The position numbers and the translations under genes were made by a program. A DNA stretch of 54,143 nucleotides, taken from NCBI GenBank assembly GCA_023261185.1, contig JALRJN010000016.1, positions 1-54,143 of the forward strand, read 5' to 3'. This document shows, piece after piece, positions 28,754 to 40,582 of the stretch. Under the pieces are notes generated by a model that was given only the letters and a program-made list of their open reading frames with translations, was not told the origin of the DNA and made no database searches. Each line of letters starts with the position of its first letter. Position 1 is the stretch's first letter. The stretch comes from Porticoccus sp. (lineage in GTDB: Bacteria > Pseudomonadota > Gammaproteobacteria > Pseudomonadales > Porticoccaceae).

Positions 28754-29799
28754 TCCCTGAGTGCCAGGCGCAAATTGGCAGGCTGTAATACCGGGCTGCC
28801 GCAAAACATCAGGGTCAGGGTGGTCAGGTCATCCCAGGGGTTGGCTGTGCGCATGCCCTTGATTGCCCGATCGATGCCACCGGCCAGTCGCAGCATCTGT
28901 TTCAGGTGATTGATCGGCAGGCGTTTCAGGGCCATCTTCACCGGACGTTTGCGCTTTTCCCAGACGCCGAGATTTTTTAGCACCCAGTCCATATGGTCGC
29001 CCGCATCCAATGATTCCCTGGCTTTGATCAGGGTGCGCAATTCACGGGCCAGGGCCCACAGAATCACCGTTGCATCGGTGCCCTCGTCTCTCAAGCCCCT
29101 GAGGTTGCGGCTGGCCCCCTGGGCATCCCCTTCCAGGGCCTTGTCGACCAGAGCAAAGACGTTAAAGCGGGCGCTGTCTGCTACCACGGTGGACATTGTT
29201 GCGGCATCGACTTCACCCTCGGGCAGCAGAAGTTTCAGCTTTTCGATTTCCTGCACGGCGGCCAGCAGATTGCCTTCCACCCGGTCGGCCAGAATGTCCA
29301 CAGCCTGCCTGCTGGCTTGTATGCCGGCCTGCTGCAGTCGTTTGCCAATCCAGGCCGGTAGCTGACCTGGAGGTACGGGCCACGCCTGGATAAAGACTCC
29401 GGCAGCTTCGATGCTTTTAACCCATTTGCTGCGAGTGGCAGCACTTTCTAGTTTGGGGGTGATGATCAGTAACAGGTTGTCAGGGCTGGGGTTGGCCGCA
29501 TATTCCTGCAATACCCTGGAGCCTTTGTCCCCGGGTTTGCCATTGGCAATGCGCAGTTCAATGATTTTTTTTTCAGCGAACAGGGACAGGCTATTGGCTT
29601 CGGTGAGTACGGTGTCCCAGTCGAAGCCCGGCTCGGCGTGGAGTAATTCGCGCTCGTTAAAGCCCTCAGCGCGTGCTGTATTGCGAATATGGTCGGCAGC
29701 CTCCTGAGCTAGTAGGGGTTCATCACCGCTAATCAGGTAGACAGGGGCCAACGGCCCCTGAGCAAGGTGTTCGGAAAGCTGCTCAGTTCGCAGCCGCAT
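28750..29799 (-). CDS. holA: DNA polymerase III delta subunit
   Basis: HolA opens the beta clamp as part of the clamp loader. ATG at 29799, with GGAG upstream, gives 349 residues beginning MRLRTEQLSEHL. The frame stays open for another 16 codons, but those overlap lptE. Diagnostic stretches are PVYLISGDEPLLAQEA, the FAEKKIIELRI strand and the C-terminal ILWALARELRTL helix. It overlaps the 3' end of lptE by 17 bases. Confidence 0.95.
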   Translation of the reverse strand: MRLRTEQLSEHLAQGPLAPVYLISGDEPLLAQEAADHIRNTARAEGFNERELLHAEPGFDWDTVLTEANSLSLFAEKKIIELRIANGKPGDKGSRVLQEYAANPSPDNLLLIITPKLESAATRSKWVKSIEAAGVFIQAWPVPPGQLPAWIGKRLQQAGIQASRQAVDILADRVEGNLLAAVQEIEKLKLLLPEGEVDAATMSTVVADSARFNVFALVDKALEGDAQGASRNLRGLRDEGTDATVILWALARELRTLIKARESLDAGDHMDWVLKNLGVWEKRKRPVKMALKRLPINHLKQMLRLAGGIDRAIKGMRTANPWDDLTTLTLMFCGSPVLQPANLRLALRD

Positions 29800-30328
29800 C
29801 TTGCTCCGCCGATGTGCTGGAGGCGGCCGGACGATTGGCGACGGCATTCAAGCGGATAATGATCTGGCGTACCAGGTCGTCACGCATTTCCCGCTTCAGC
29901 ATCTGCGCTTCACCCTCTTTCGATTGCACATCGTTTTCATCGAAGTCGAAATAGCGTTCTGCCGTGAGTGTTGATCTGGGCAACAGGGTTTTACCATTAC
30001 CGTCGAGAATCATGATGGTCACGTTTTCCGTCAACTGGTACTCGGAGACTCTGGCGCTGACACTAACAGAGCCGGTGCGGCGTCGGCTGCTTTGGTCAAG
30101 GATCACTACGCTGTACTGGGCCTTTGTGGCATTGTTTTCCACAACGACATCGTTGGCTTCCAGCGATCTGCTAAGGGAGCCGTAGAAGTCGTTGAAGCGA
30201 TCTGCTGCACTGATGTGCACGCTGGAAATGTTGTTGACTTGTGCCGTGCCGCGCAGGTGCCAGCCACAACCGGAGAGGGTGGCGGCAACCAATAGACCTG
30301 TGATCAGCAGGCAGCTCAATTTTTTCAT
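29783..30328 (-). CDS. lptE: LPS-assembly lipoprotein LptE
   Basis: LptE plugs the LptD barrel and binds LPS. The 181-residue product has a lipoprotein signal with lipobox LSGC (Cys21) followed directly by GWHLRG, a family hallmark. The core includes SVSARVSEYQLTENVTIMIL, and the C-terminal tail is Ala/Ser-rich. An AAGGA Shine-Dalgarno precedes the start. It lies between leuS and holA, the usual order. Confidence 0.94.
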   Translation of the reverse strand: MKKLSCLLITGLLVAATLSGCGWHLRGTAQVNNISSVHISAADRFNDFYGSLSRSLEANDVVVENNATKAQYSVVILDQSSRRRTGSVSVSARVSEYQLTENVTIMILDGNGKTLLPRSTLTAERYFDFDENDVQSKEGEAQMLKREMRDDLVRQIIIRLNAVANRPAASSTSAEQDAAAN

Positions 30329-30373
30329 GGATAATCCTTAACGTCTTGCTCGCTCGCCCTGATTTGGCGGCTC

Positions 30374-32947
<2,574 letters not shown>

Positions 32948-32960
32948 TCAATAGCCTGCT

Positions 32961-34466
32961 TCAGTGACGGTTGCCGCTGCGTTGCTGGGTAAACGCAGCC
33001 ATAAGAAGTGTCAGCAGGCACAGTGCCAAAACAGGCAAAGAACCTCTCTCTGTGAAGGGGGTAGTGCCGCGTTTTGGGGTCAGGTAGCCGCTGAGTGTTT
33101 GCCTGGAGTAGGCGGGAGCTTTGGCGACCACTTCCCCCTGGCTACTGATCAATGCTGTGATGCCATCGTTGGTAGCGCGAATTAAGGGTTTGCGGTTTTC
33201 CATGGCACGCATACGCGCCATCTGAAAGTGCTGGTGGGGGCCGATAGAGCGACCAAACCAGGTGTCGTTGCTTACTGTCAGCAACAGGTTGGTCTCCCGG
33301 GCAGAGCGGGCAACTAGGTCCTGGAAGACAATTTCGTAACAAATGGCAGTACCGATGGCGATGCCGTTGGCGGTAATGGGAGCTTGTGTCGCAGGGCCGG
33401 GGCTGAATGCCGACATCGGCAGATCAAAAAAGGCGATGGTACCCCTTAGCCAGCGCTCGAAGGGAACATATTCCCCAAATGGCACCAGGTGCTGTTTGTG
33501 ATAAGTACCGCTGGCGATGCCCAGTCCGATGACAGAATTGAAGTACTGCTGGCCGAATGCGCGGGTTGGTATGCCAGTGATCAAACCAGTGTCCTGATCA
33601 ATGGCTTCAGCTGCCATCTCTTTTAAAAATGGTTTTACTTCGTCGGAAAAAGCCGGAATAGCTGATTCAGGCCAGATCACCAAGTCTGCTCCAAGGAGCG
33701 GCTCAGTCTCTTCTCGGTATAGCGTCAGTATGTTGTTCAGCTGATCACTGTCCCACTTTACGTTCAGGGGGAGTGCTGGCTGCAGGATGCCGATTCTGAG
33801 CGGTTCCCCTACGGGCCGGGTCCAGGTTTCATTTTGTAAATACCAGCCTCCCAGCCAGAATAGCGCAATCAGAACAGCAAAATTGCTCAGGGTGAACTTC
33901 TGGCGGGGCAACACAATAATGCCTATCAATGAGCCGCTCAGCGCCGCAACCCAGCTGATGCCGAGAACTCCGGCAATGGGTGCCCAGCCAGATAGCCAGG
34001 TGTCGAGATGGCCGTAGCCCAGGTATAGCCAGGGAAAGCCGCTGAAGATCCAGCCACGCCACCATTCCCCCAATACCCAAATCGCGGGGAAAGTGATCAC
34101 CATCATGCCCGCATGTCGGTTGAGCCCTGCACCGTAAAGTGTGAAGGGCACTGCAAATACCAGCGCCAGGGCGATGACAAACAGGCCGGTAAGTAATGAA
34201 GCCAGTAATACGGAGGCCTGGCCATGATCGTGAATGCTGACAAACACCCAAGAGGCGCCGCAACCAAACAGGCCTAGTCCGTAACAGAAGCTTCGCCAGA
34301 AAGAGGCGTTTGATGACAGCTGGCGGAGCAGGATTAGAAGGCCGGCTATCGACAGAAGGCCAACGGGCCACCAGTTCCAGGGCGCCATTGAAAAGGGCAG
34401 CATGACACCGAACAGCAGGGCGGCAATATGGCCTTTAAGGCCGGGATGCGAGGGGGTTGTGGCCAT
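32961..34466 (-). CDS. lnt: Apolipoprotein N-acyltransferase
   Basis: Lnt adds the third acyl chain to lipoproteins in the inner membrane, which LptE, LolB and the TPR lipoprotein of this window would need. The 501-residue product has seven or so N-terminal hydrophobic segments, then a carbon-nitrogen-hydrolase domain. The catalytic set is visible: Glu in IWPESAIPAF, Lys in the KQHLVPFGEYVPFE region and Cys in GTAICYEIVFQDLV. Confidence 0.96.
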   Translation of the reverse strand: MATTPSHPGLKGHIAALLFGVMLPFSMAPWNWWPVGLLSIAGLLILLRQLSSNASFWRSFCYGLGLFGCGASWVFVSIHDHGQASVLLASLLTGLFVIALALVFAVPFTLYGAGLNRHAGMMVITFPAIWVLGEWWRGWIFSGFPWLYLGYGHLDTWLSGWAPIAGVLGISWVAALSGSLIGIIVLPRQKFTLSNFAVLIALFWLGGWYLQNETWTRPVGEPLRIGILQPALPLNVKWDSDQLNNILTLYREETEPLLGADLVIWPESAIPAFSDEVKPFLKEMAAEAIDQDTGLITGIPTRAFGQQYFNSVIGLGIASGTYHKQHLVPFGEYVPFERWLRGTIAFFDLPMSAFSPGPATQAPITANGIAIGTAICYEIVFQDLVARSARETNLLLTVSNDTWFGRSIGPHQHFQMARMRAMENRKPLIRATNDGITALISSQGEVVAKAPAYSRQTLSGYLTPKRGTTPFTERGSLPVLALCLLTLLMAAFTQQRSGNRH

Positions 34467-34498
34467 GGTGAACGGTCGTCCCTGAAGGAGTGGGTGGC

Positions 34499-35335
34499 TT
34501 AGTTGGCAATGCTCATTTCAAGCAGTTTCACCTGGCGACTGTCCCCTTCGGCGACGCGAAAAAGAAAATTGTCGACCCTGACGGATTCATCCACTTTTGG
34601 CATGCGGCCAAAAGCCTGGACGATAATACCGCCGATGGTGTCAAAATCTTCATCGCTGATACCGGTATCGAAATATTCGTTAAAATCTTCAATCGGGGTC
34701 AGTGCATCGACGAGATACGTCTTATCCGATTGCGGCCTGATCATGGCCCCTTCGTCTTCGTCAGTCTCGTCTTCGATATCCCCGACAATTTCCTCGAGGA
34801 TGTCTTCAATAGTGATCAGGCCTGCAATGCCGCCATATTCATCGACTACAATGGCCATGTGATAGCGTTGTTCTCGGAATTCCCTTAACAGAACATTGAG
34901 TCGCTTGCTCTCTGGGATAATAGTAGCGGGGCGGACGACTTTTGCCATGTCGAAGTTCTCCCGCCCGGTGAGAACCAGTGGCAATAATTCCTTGGCCAAC
35001 AGGATTCCAGTAATATCGTCAGCATTGTCACCGATAACCGGAAAGCGAGAGTGGCTGGAGTCGATGACCAGCTTGAGGATGTCTTCCAGGCTGGCGTCGT
35101 GCTGGATAACCACCATCTGGGAACGTGGGATCATGATTTCCCGGACCTGTTGATCCGAGACATGCAATGCCCCCTCAATAATTTCGAGGGCATCGTGATC
35201 GATAATCTTGTTTTCGTAAGCAGCCCGCAGAGTACCTGCGAGCTCATCCCGTGATTGCGGCTCACCGGAGAATGCGTTGGCCAGTTTGCCCAGCCAGGTT
35301 TTTTCCTGTGAGCTACTCGAATCGTCGTCAGTCAT
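34499..35335 (-). CDS. corC: CBS-pair transporter-associated protein CorC
   Basis: The 278-residue product has a CBS-domain pair (MIPRSQMVVIQHDASLEDIL and the second half around residues 130-190) and a C-terminal CorC/HlyC domain. It lacks the DUF21 membrane domain, as do the YbeX proteins of this gene context. YbeX has been linked to magnesium/cobalt efflux and, recently, to ribosome metabolism. It sits between ybeY and lnt as in E. coli. Confidence 0.93.
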   Translation of the reverse strand: MTDDDSSSSQEKTWLGKLANAFSGEPQSRDELAGTLRAAYENKIIDHDALEIIEGALHVSDQQVREIMIPRSQMVVIQHDASLEDILKLVIDSSHSRFPVIGDNADDITGILLAKELLPLVLTGRENFDMAKVVRPATIIPESKRLNVLLREFREQRYHMAIVVDEYGGIAGLITIEDILEEIVGDIEDETDEDEGAMIRPQSDKTYLVDALTPIEDFNEYFDTGISDEDFDTIGGIIVQAFGRMPKVDESVRVDNFLFRVAEGDSRQVKLLEMSIAN

Positions 35336-35344
35336 TTGGGTTCT

Positions 35345-35818
35345 TCAATTGCTCTTGGATAGGGTCTCTTCGTAAGGAGGAGGAAATCCTAGGCCTACAA
35401 GTATATTGGTTTCACGTGTTTCCATCACTTCTGCATCGTCATCTTGTACATGGTCGTAGCCGATCAGGTGCAGGCAGCCATGAATAACCATATGCGCCCA
35501 GTGGGCCTCAGCAGTTTTGGTTTGCTGGATGGCTTCCTGCTCGACCACCGGCGCGCAGATGACCAAGTCACCCAACAGCGGCAGATTGAGTTCATCCGGA
35601 AGGTCAGCCGGAAACGATAATACATTAGTGGGGCCGGTTTTGTGACGGTAATGCTCGTTGAGCTCGGCGCTCTCGGCTTCATCAACGACTCGAACGCTTA
35701 ATTCCAGCGCCCTGTCAATGTCGTTGAGAGCGGCAGATGCCCATTGGAATATCTGGTCCTCGTTTGGCACCCTAACAGCAGAGGAGACGTTCTCCATATC
35801 CAGGGTGAGTTCCGTCAC
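35345..35818 (-). CDS. ybeY: Endoribonuclease YbeY
   Basis: YbeY is a metal-dependent RNase involved in 16S rRNA 3' maturation and ribosome quality control. The 157-residue product has the zinc site H-x3-H-x5-H in VIHGCLHLIGYDH and the upstream KTGPTNVLSFP motif. Start is GTG at 35818, overlapping the phoH stop (GTGA). Confidence 0.95.
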   Translation of the reverse strand: MTELTLDMENVSSAVRVPNEDQIFQWASAALNDIDRALELSVRVVDEAESAELNEHYRHKTGPTNVLSFPADLPDELNLPLLGDLVICAPVVEQEAIQQTKTAEAHWAHMVIHGCLHLIGYDHVQDDDAEVMETRETNILVGLGFPPPYEETLSKSN

Positions 35819-36846
35819 GGTTGTTCGTCGCCTGCCTCACTCTCATGGATGTCATAGGCATCTACAATCTGCTGGACGAGGGGGTGGCGGACCACATCCT
35901 TGGAGCCGAAGAAAGTGAAGCTGATATCCTCAACGTCCTTCAGGACCTGGCACACATGCAGCAGGCCTGACTGGCTGCGGCGGGGCAGGTCAATTTGTGA
36001 CGTGTCACCGGTAATGACCGCAGTGGAACCAAAGCCGATACGCGTCAGGAACATTTTCATCTGCTCACGGGTGGTGTTCTGGCTTTCGTCGAGAATAATG
36101 TAGGAATTGTTCAGCGTGCGGCCCCGCATATAGGCCAGTGGTGCCACTTCAATCACGTTGCGGTCGATCAGTTTGGCGACGGTCTCAACGCCGAGCATCT
36201 CATACAACGCGTCGTATAGCGGGCGCAGATAAGGATCGACTTTCTGGCTCAGGTCTCCGGGTAAAAAACCCAGCTTCTCACCTGCTTCAACGGCAGGGCG
36301 CACCAGCAGGATGCGTTCGACTTCATCACGCAACAGCGCTTCTACTGCACAGGCGACCGCCAGGTAGGTTTTACCCGTACCCGCAGGCCCGACGCCAAAG
36401 TTGATATCGTGGGTCTGTATAGCCCGAACATATTTCTGCTGGCTCGCCCCTCGCGGCTTGATGTTGCCTTTCTTGGTGCGGATGACGGTAAAGCTTTCCA
36501 CGTTTTCTCCATTGGGGGCATGTATCGGGGTATTGGCAGCATAGTTTTCCATAGGCATCTCTGTGTTGGATTGCTGGATGGCAAGATGAACCTGATCGGG
36601 TGTCAGATCGCCGTTGCTGTTGGTTTCCTGATAAAGGTTGTGTAGCAGCTTTCCGGCCGCCTGGGTTGTTCTGTTGTCACCATAAAGTGCAAAGACATTG
36701 CCGCGGTTACGAATTTCAATATTCAACCGCTGTTCTATTTGTTTAAGGTGTTCGTCGAATTGGCCGCAGAGTGTTGCAAGTCGTCGAGTATCGCTAGGCT
36801 CGAGAGTAATGGTGTGTACTGCTGTCAGTTTATTCAAATTTGCCAA
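35815..36846 (-). CDS. phoH: PhoH-like ATPase
   Basis: A cytosolic ATPase of the PhoH/YbeZ family, probably an RNA-dependent helicase or partner of YbeY. The 343-residue product has Walker A GPAGTGKTYLA and Walker B-like YIILDESQNTT motifs in the C-terminal two thirds, and a KH-like N-terminal region. The start appears to be TTG at 36846: AGAGG lies eight bases upstream, an in-frame stop lies further upstream and no ATG is available nearby. The 135-base stretch before it is AT-rich, with no convincing promoter box. Confidence 0.93.
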   Translation of the reverse strand: MANLNKLTAVHTITLEPSDTRRLATLCGQFDEHLKQIEQRLNIEIRNRGNVFALYGDNRTTQAAGKLLHNLYQETNSNGDLTPDQVHLAIQQSNTEMPMENYAANTPIHAPNGENVESFTVIRTKKGNIKPRGASQQKYVRAIQTHDINFGVGPAGTGKTYLAVACAVEALLRDEVERILLVRPAVEAGEKLGFLPGDLSQKVDPYLRPLYDALYEMLGVETVAKLIDRNVIEVAPLAYMRGRTLNNSYIILDESQNTTREQMKMFLTRIGFGSTAVITGDTSQIDLPRRSQSGLLHVCQVLKDVEDISFTFFGSKDVVRHPLVQQIVDAYDIHESEAGDEQP

Positions 36847-36981
36847 TAGGCCGCCCTCTGCGGCAGTGACTTTTACTTAGCATATCCCCTTTGGTAAGAC
36901 CTGCAAATACTTTTAAGCGGTGTTTATATACAAAAATACGGGCAACTAGGAATTTTTATATATTTTCAGGTTATTTGTGGG

Positions 36982-38322
36982 TTATGCCAGCATGCCCCGT
37001 AACGAATTGGGCAGGGCTTCTGTAATGGCAAGTTCTACAAATTGGCCGATCAGGCTGTGGTCCTGGCTGGGGAAATTCACCACCCGGTTATTTTCTGTGC
37101 GGCCCTGGAGCTGGCCGGGGTCCTTCTTGGATATGCCGGTCACCAGAACGGACTGCTGGCTGCCGACCATCTCTTCACTGATACGCATGGCGTTCTGGTT
37201 GATACGGTTCTGCAAAATTTGCAGGCGCTGTTTTTTCACTGCTTCAGGGGTTTCATCTGGAAGATCTGCGGCAGGGGTGCCGGGCCGGGCGCTGTAGATA
37301 AAACTGAAACTGTGATCAAAGCCGATATCGTTAATCAGCTTCATGGTGTCCTCAAAATCTTTCTCCGTTTCTCCCGGGAAGCCCACAATGAAATCGGATG
37401 AGATGCTGATGTCCGGGCGGATTTGCCGTAACTTTCGAATTTTTGACTTGTATTCAAGGGCGGTGTGCCCGCGCTTCATGGCAGCCAGCACCCGATCAGA
37501 ACCACTCTGCACTGGAAGGTGTAGGTGGCTGACCAATTCTGGAACCTGGGCATAGACTGCAATCAGGCTGTCGGAGAACTCAACCGGATGAGATGTGGTG
37601 AAACGAATACGGTCAATGCCGTCGATATCCGCCACATAGGTGATCAGTTCAGCCAGGTCGCAGATATGGCCGTCGGGCATTTCTCCACGGTAGGCGTTCA
37701 CATTCTGGCCCAGCAAATTGATTTCGCGGACACCTTGCTTGGCCAGATGAGCGACTTCGGCCAGAACATCCTCAGCGGGACGACTGACTTCCTCGCCACG
37801 GGTATAGGGCACCACGCAGAAGGTGCAGTATTTTGAGCAGCCTTCCATTACTGAGACAAAAGCGCTGACACCGTCGGCATCCGGTTGGGGCAGTCGGTCA
37901 AACTTTTCGATTTCCGGGAAGCTGATATCGACAATGGTTGTGCCGTCACCCTGTTTTCTCTCGGACAGCATTTCCGGCAGTCTGTGCAGGGTTTGGGGGC
38001 CAAAGACGAGGTCCACATAGGGTGCACGTTTGGCGATGGCCTCACCTTCCTGGCTCGCCACGCAACCGCCGACGCCAATGACGAGGTCGGGATTTAATTC
38101 TTTCAGGTGTTTCCAGCGGCCCAACTGGTGAAATACCTTCTCCTGCGCTTTCTCGCGAATGGAGCAAGTATTAAGCAGGATGACGTCGGCTTCTTCCGGA
38201 TTGTCCGTTGACACCATCTGATAGCTATCACCCAGCAGATCACGCATACGCGATGAATCGTACTCATTCATCTGGCAACCGTGGGTCACAATGTGCAGCT
38301 TTTTAACGTTCTCTTCAGGCAT
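36982..38322 (-). CDS. miaB: tRNA-2-methylthio-N6-dimethylallyladenosine synthase
   Basis: MiaB is a radical-SAM methylthiotransferase that converts i6A37 to ms2i6A37 in tRNAs reading UNN codons. The 446-residue product has the N-terminal cluster cysteines ([34 protein letters not shown]), the radical-SAM motif CSKYCTFC and a C-terminal TRAM domain. It starts the miaB-phoH-ybeY-corC-lnt group. Confidence 0.97.
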   Translation of the reverse strand: MPEENVKKLHIVTHGCQMNEYDSSRMRDLLGDSYQMVSTDNPEEADVILLNTCSIREKAQEKVFHQLGRWKHLKELNPDLVIGVGGCVASQEGEAIAKRAPYVDLVFGPQTLHRLPEMLSERKQGDGTTIVDISFPEIEKFDRLPQPDADGVSAFVSVMEGCSKYCTFCVVPYTRGEEVSRPAEDVLAEVAHLAKQGVREINLLGQNVNAYRGEMPDGHICDLAELITYVADIDGIDRIRFTTSHPVEFSDSLIAVYAQVPELVSHLHLPVQSGSDRVLAAMKRGHTALEYKSKIRKLRQIRPDISISSDFIVGFPGETEKDFEDTMKLINDIGFDHSFSFIYSARPGTPAADLPDETPEAVKKQRLQILQNRINQNAMRISEEMVGSQQSVLVTGISKKDPGQLQGRTENNRVVNFPSQDHSLIGQFVELAITEALPNSLRGMLA

Positions 38323-38480
38323 GGTGAGGACAAGTGTTTAATTTATGGGCAATTGCTCGGGTCGCGCATTATAGCGATGGACGTGGAGGAAGCCCATACA
38401 CATCGGGGTGATTGGATGAAATTTGCACAAATTGTGGTATTCTCTCGCCCCCTTGAATAACCGTTGGACAGACAAGCGAC

Positions 38481-38819
38481 ATGGCTTCAGCTCCCATCTA
38501 CAAAATCATGTTTCTCAACCAGGGCGAGATGTATGAAATCTATGCTCGGCAAGTCTACCAGAGCGATCTCTGGGGATTTCTTGAGGTTGAAGAGTTTGTG
38601 TTTGGCGAGCGCTCACAAATGATCGTTGACCCGGCCGAAGAAAAACTCAAAACTGAATTTGCATCGGTGAAACGAAGCTTTATTCCTCTGCATGCCGTGG
38701 TGCGTATTGATGAAGTGGAAAAGGAAGGCGCTTGCAAGGTGAGCGAGGTAAAAGGTACCGGCAATATTACGCCGTTCCCTTACCCCAATCTGGTGCCAAA
38801 CCCGAATAAAGGCGACTGA
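38481..38819 (+). CDS. DUF1820 family protein
   Basis: A 112-residue cytosolic protein of the DUF1820 family, of unknown function. It begins YKIMFLNQGEMYEIYARQVYQ and has a FVFGERSQMIVDPAEEKLK segment, a regular pattern of short strands and a Pro/Asn-rich end. It is divergent from miaB, the usual place for this family in related bacteria as I recall. The 158-base gap contains an ATTTGCACAAAT near-palindrome (38421-38432) but no convincing promoter. Confidence 0.88.
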   Translation: MASAPIYKIMFLNQGEMYEIYARQVYQSDLWGFLEVEEFVFGERSQMIVDPAEEKLKTEFASVKRSFIPLHAVVRIDEVEKEGACKVSEVKGTGNITPFPYPNLVPNPNKGD

Positions 38820-38840
38820 ACAATATCAGGGTTCGCGAAT

Positions 38841-38868
38841 AAAAAGGGCAGCTAAAGCTGCCCTTTTT
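38841..38868. terminator. Bidirectional terminator
   Basis: AAAAAGGGCAGC (38841-38852) and GCTGCCCTTTTT (38857-38868) form a perfect stem with a TAAA loop. It has a T-run in both directions and lies between the convergent DUF1820 gene and the aminotransferase gene. Confidence 0.95.
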
Positions 38869-38897
38869 ATTGGTCATTTCTTGGGTGCCGCTGTTAG

Positions 38898-40178
38898 CTA
38901 GCCGGCCTGAAGGCGCTGGCTGACCGATGCCAGCTTGACCGAGTTGCAGAAGACGGCCATGGCCTTGTCGATATCCTCAACAGTGGGGAAAGAAGGGGCC
39001 AGGCGAATATTGCAGTCCTGTGGATCTTTGCCATAGGGGAAGGTTGCGCCAGCAGGGGTGAGCTTGACACCTGCTTCTGCTGCCAGTTTCACTACTTCAC
39101 TGGCCAGCCCCGGACGGGTGTCAAAGGAAATAAAGTAGCCGCCCTCAGGGGTGCTCCAGCTGCCCAGATCAGAATCCGCAAAATTTTTCTGCAAGTGGTC
39201 CAGAACGCAGGCAAAGCGAGGCTTCAGCAATTCTGCATGCTTGATCATATGAGCGCGCAATTGTTGTACGTTGCTGATGACACGGAGATGGCGCAGTTGA
39301 TTTACCTTGTCCGGGCCGATGGTGGCGATTCCCAGATGGTTTTTCATGGCCTTCAGATTGACGGCCGAAGCGGCCATAAAGGCAACCCCAGCCCCGGCAA
39401 ATGTGACTTTTGAGGTAGAGCCGAACTGTAGCACCGAGTCTTCAGTGCCTGCTTTTCGGCAATAATCCATGATATTGGGCAGCTCCGCAGGATCATCTGT
39501 CAGGTCGTGAACCACATAGGCATTGTCGTAGAAAATACGGAAATTATCGGCAGCAATGGTGCCCAGATTGGCCAGCCGTTCTACCGTCTCGGCGCTGTAG
39601 ATACAGCCCGTTGGGTTGGAATATTTGGGGACGCACCAGATGCCTTTGATGGACTGGTCGTTACGGACCAGAGACTCAACCACATCCATGTCAGGGCCGT
39701 TGTCATCCATGGGCACATTGACCATTTCAATGCCAAGTTCTTCGCAAATGGCAAAATGGCGGTCATAGCCGGGAACCGGGCAGAGGAATTTTACCTTGTC
39801 CTCGTTACGCCATGCCGATGTGGGACCGGTGAAGCCAAATTGCCAGCCAAACAGGGCTGAGAAATACATTAAGGTCAGGCTGCTGTTGCCGCCGACCAGA
39901 ATGTCTTCGGCTTTGACGCCGAGAATATCCGCGGCCAAGGCCTTCATGCCGGGGAGTCCATCAATGCCGCCGTAGTTGCGGGTGTCCGTGCCGTCGTCGG
40001 CGATATAGTTGCCTTTCAGAGCTCCATCCAGGTCATTGGCCAGGGATAGCTGGCTGGCAGAGGGTTTGCCTCTGGTTAGGTCCAGATTGAGACCTCCTGC
40101 CACAAAAGACTGGTGGTTGGTGGTAAGTTCTTTATGCCATTGTTGCAACTGCTCGCGGGTTGCCTGTTCGACGTACAC
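38898..40178 (-). CDS. Type Ic aspartate aminotransferase-like enzyme
   Basis: A PLP-dependent fold-type I aminotransferase of 426 residues. LDLTRGKPSASQLSLANDLD near the N-terminus, GGNSSLTLMYFSALFG and the Schiff-base lysine in QFGSTSKVTFAGAGVAF place it in the Corynebacterium/Mycobacterium type Ic aspartate aminotransferase group (Pfam Aminotran_MocR), not the classical AspC group. It should transfer amino groups between aspartate and 2-oxoglutarate, but substrate range is inferred. Start is GTG at 40178 with GAGGAAA upstream. Confidence 0.85.
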   Translation of the reverse strand: MYVEQATREQLQQWHKELTTNHQSFVAGGLNLDLTRGKPSASQLSLANDLDGALKGNYIADDGTDTRNYGGIDGLPGMKALAADILGVKAEDILVGGNSSLTLMYFSALFGWQFGFTGPTSAWRNEDKVKFLCPVPGYDRHFAICEELGIEMVNVPMDDNGPDMDVVESLVRNDQSIKGIWCVPKYSNPTGCIYSAETVERLANLGTIAADNFRIFYDNAYVVHDLTDDPAELPNIMDYCRKAGTEDSVLQFGSTSKVTFAGAGVAFMAASAVNLKAMKNHLGIATIGPDKVNQLRHLRVISNVQQLRAHMIKHAELLKPRFACVLDHLQKNFADSDLGSWSTPEGGYFISFDTRPGLASEVVKLAAEAGVKLTPAGATFPYGKDPQDCNIRLAPSFPTVEDIDKAMAVFCNSVKLASVSQRLQAG

Positions 40179-40226
40179 TTGATTTCCTCGTAAACGGGGT
40201 GATTGATAGGTGTCTTCCGGTTCAGT

Positions 40227-40248
40227 TCAACAGCCTATGGGTTGTTGA
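40227..40248 (-). promoter_or_regulatory. Inverted repeat upstream of the aminotransferase gene
   Basis: TCAACAgCC-TATG-GGtTGTTGA (40227-40248) is an inverted repeat with eight of nine arm positions matching. It lies 48 bases before the GTG start in a 243-base intergenic stretch. The same stretch holds a candidate -10 box, TACAAT on the minus strand, further upstream, and the tRNA-Met terminator. It may be an operator or a leader hairpin. Confidence 0.35.
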
Positions 40249-40378
40249 TGGCGCTGGGTCAGCCGATAAAACGGGTACATTGTAATACATTCACCTGTTG
40301 ACCACCTCTCTCGTTGAAGCCCAAAAACCTGGCTTCGGGCGAAGAGACGAATATCGATCCTGGTGTATTATTGCTCAC

Positions 40379-40413
40379 AAAAAAGGCCTAACAACCTGTG
40401 GTGTTAAGCCTTT
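40379..40413 (-). terminator. Terminator of tRNA-Met
   Basis: On the minus strand AAAGGCTTAACA (40402-40413) pairs with TGTTAGGCCTTT (40382-40393) around an eight-base loop, with one G-T pair, and runs into six T (40379-40384). It begins nine bases after the tRNA 3' end. Confidence 0.85.
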
Positions 40414-40421
40414 ATCTTGTA

Positions 40422-40498
40422 TGGTAGCTACGGGTGGACTTGAACCACCGACCCCAGCATTATGAATGCTGTGCTCTAACCAGCTGAGCTACGTAGCC
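40422..40498 (-). tRNA. tRNA-Met (CAU), elongator type
   Basis: A 77-base cloverleaf with encoded CCA. The acceptor strand GGCTACG pairs with CGTAGCT, the anticodon stem CAGCA/TGCTG encloses TTCATAA (anticodon CAT), and the T-arm is GGTGG-TTCAAGT-CCACC. GGCTACG and the GGGTC variable region match elongator tRNA-Met, not the initiator or the CAU isoleucine tRNA. The terminal pair is G1-U72 instead of the usual G-C. Confidence 0.96.
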
Positions 40499-40522
40499 AT
40501 TGCTCTTTTAGAGAGGGCGCGA

Positions 40523-40551
40523 ATTTTCTCGATTTTGCCAGGGGTTGTCAA
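40523..40551 (-). promoter_or_regulatory. Promoter of tRNA-Met
   Basis: On the minus strand a perfect TTGACA (40546-40551) is followed after 17 bases by GAAAAT (40523-40528), a 4/6 -10 box. The tRNA 5' end is 24 bases further, after a GC-rich segment (TCGCGCCC) typical of stringently controlled stable-RNA promoters. Confidence 0.7.
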
Positions 40552-40582
40552 GGCGTTTTCCGCAGTCGGTTGCGCGACGCTT

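Noticed and set aside
36847-36981. Heat-shock promoter upstream of phoH
   Set aside because: The gap is AT-rich and contains TATA-like strings, but no pair of boxes with correct spacing was found.
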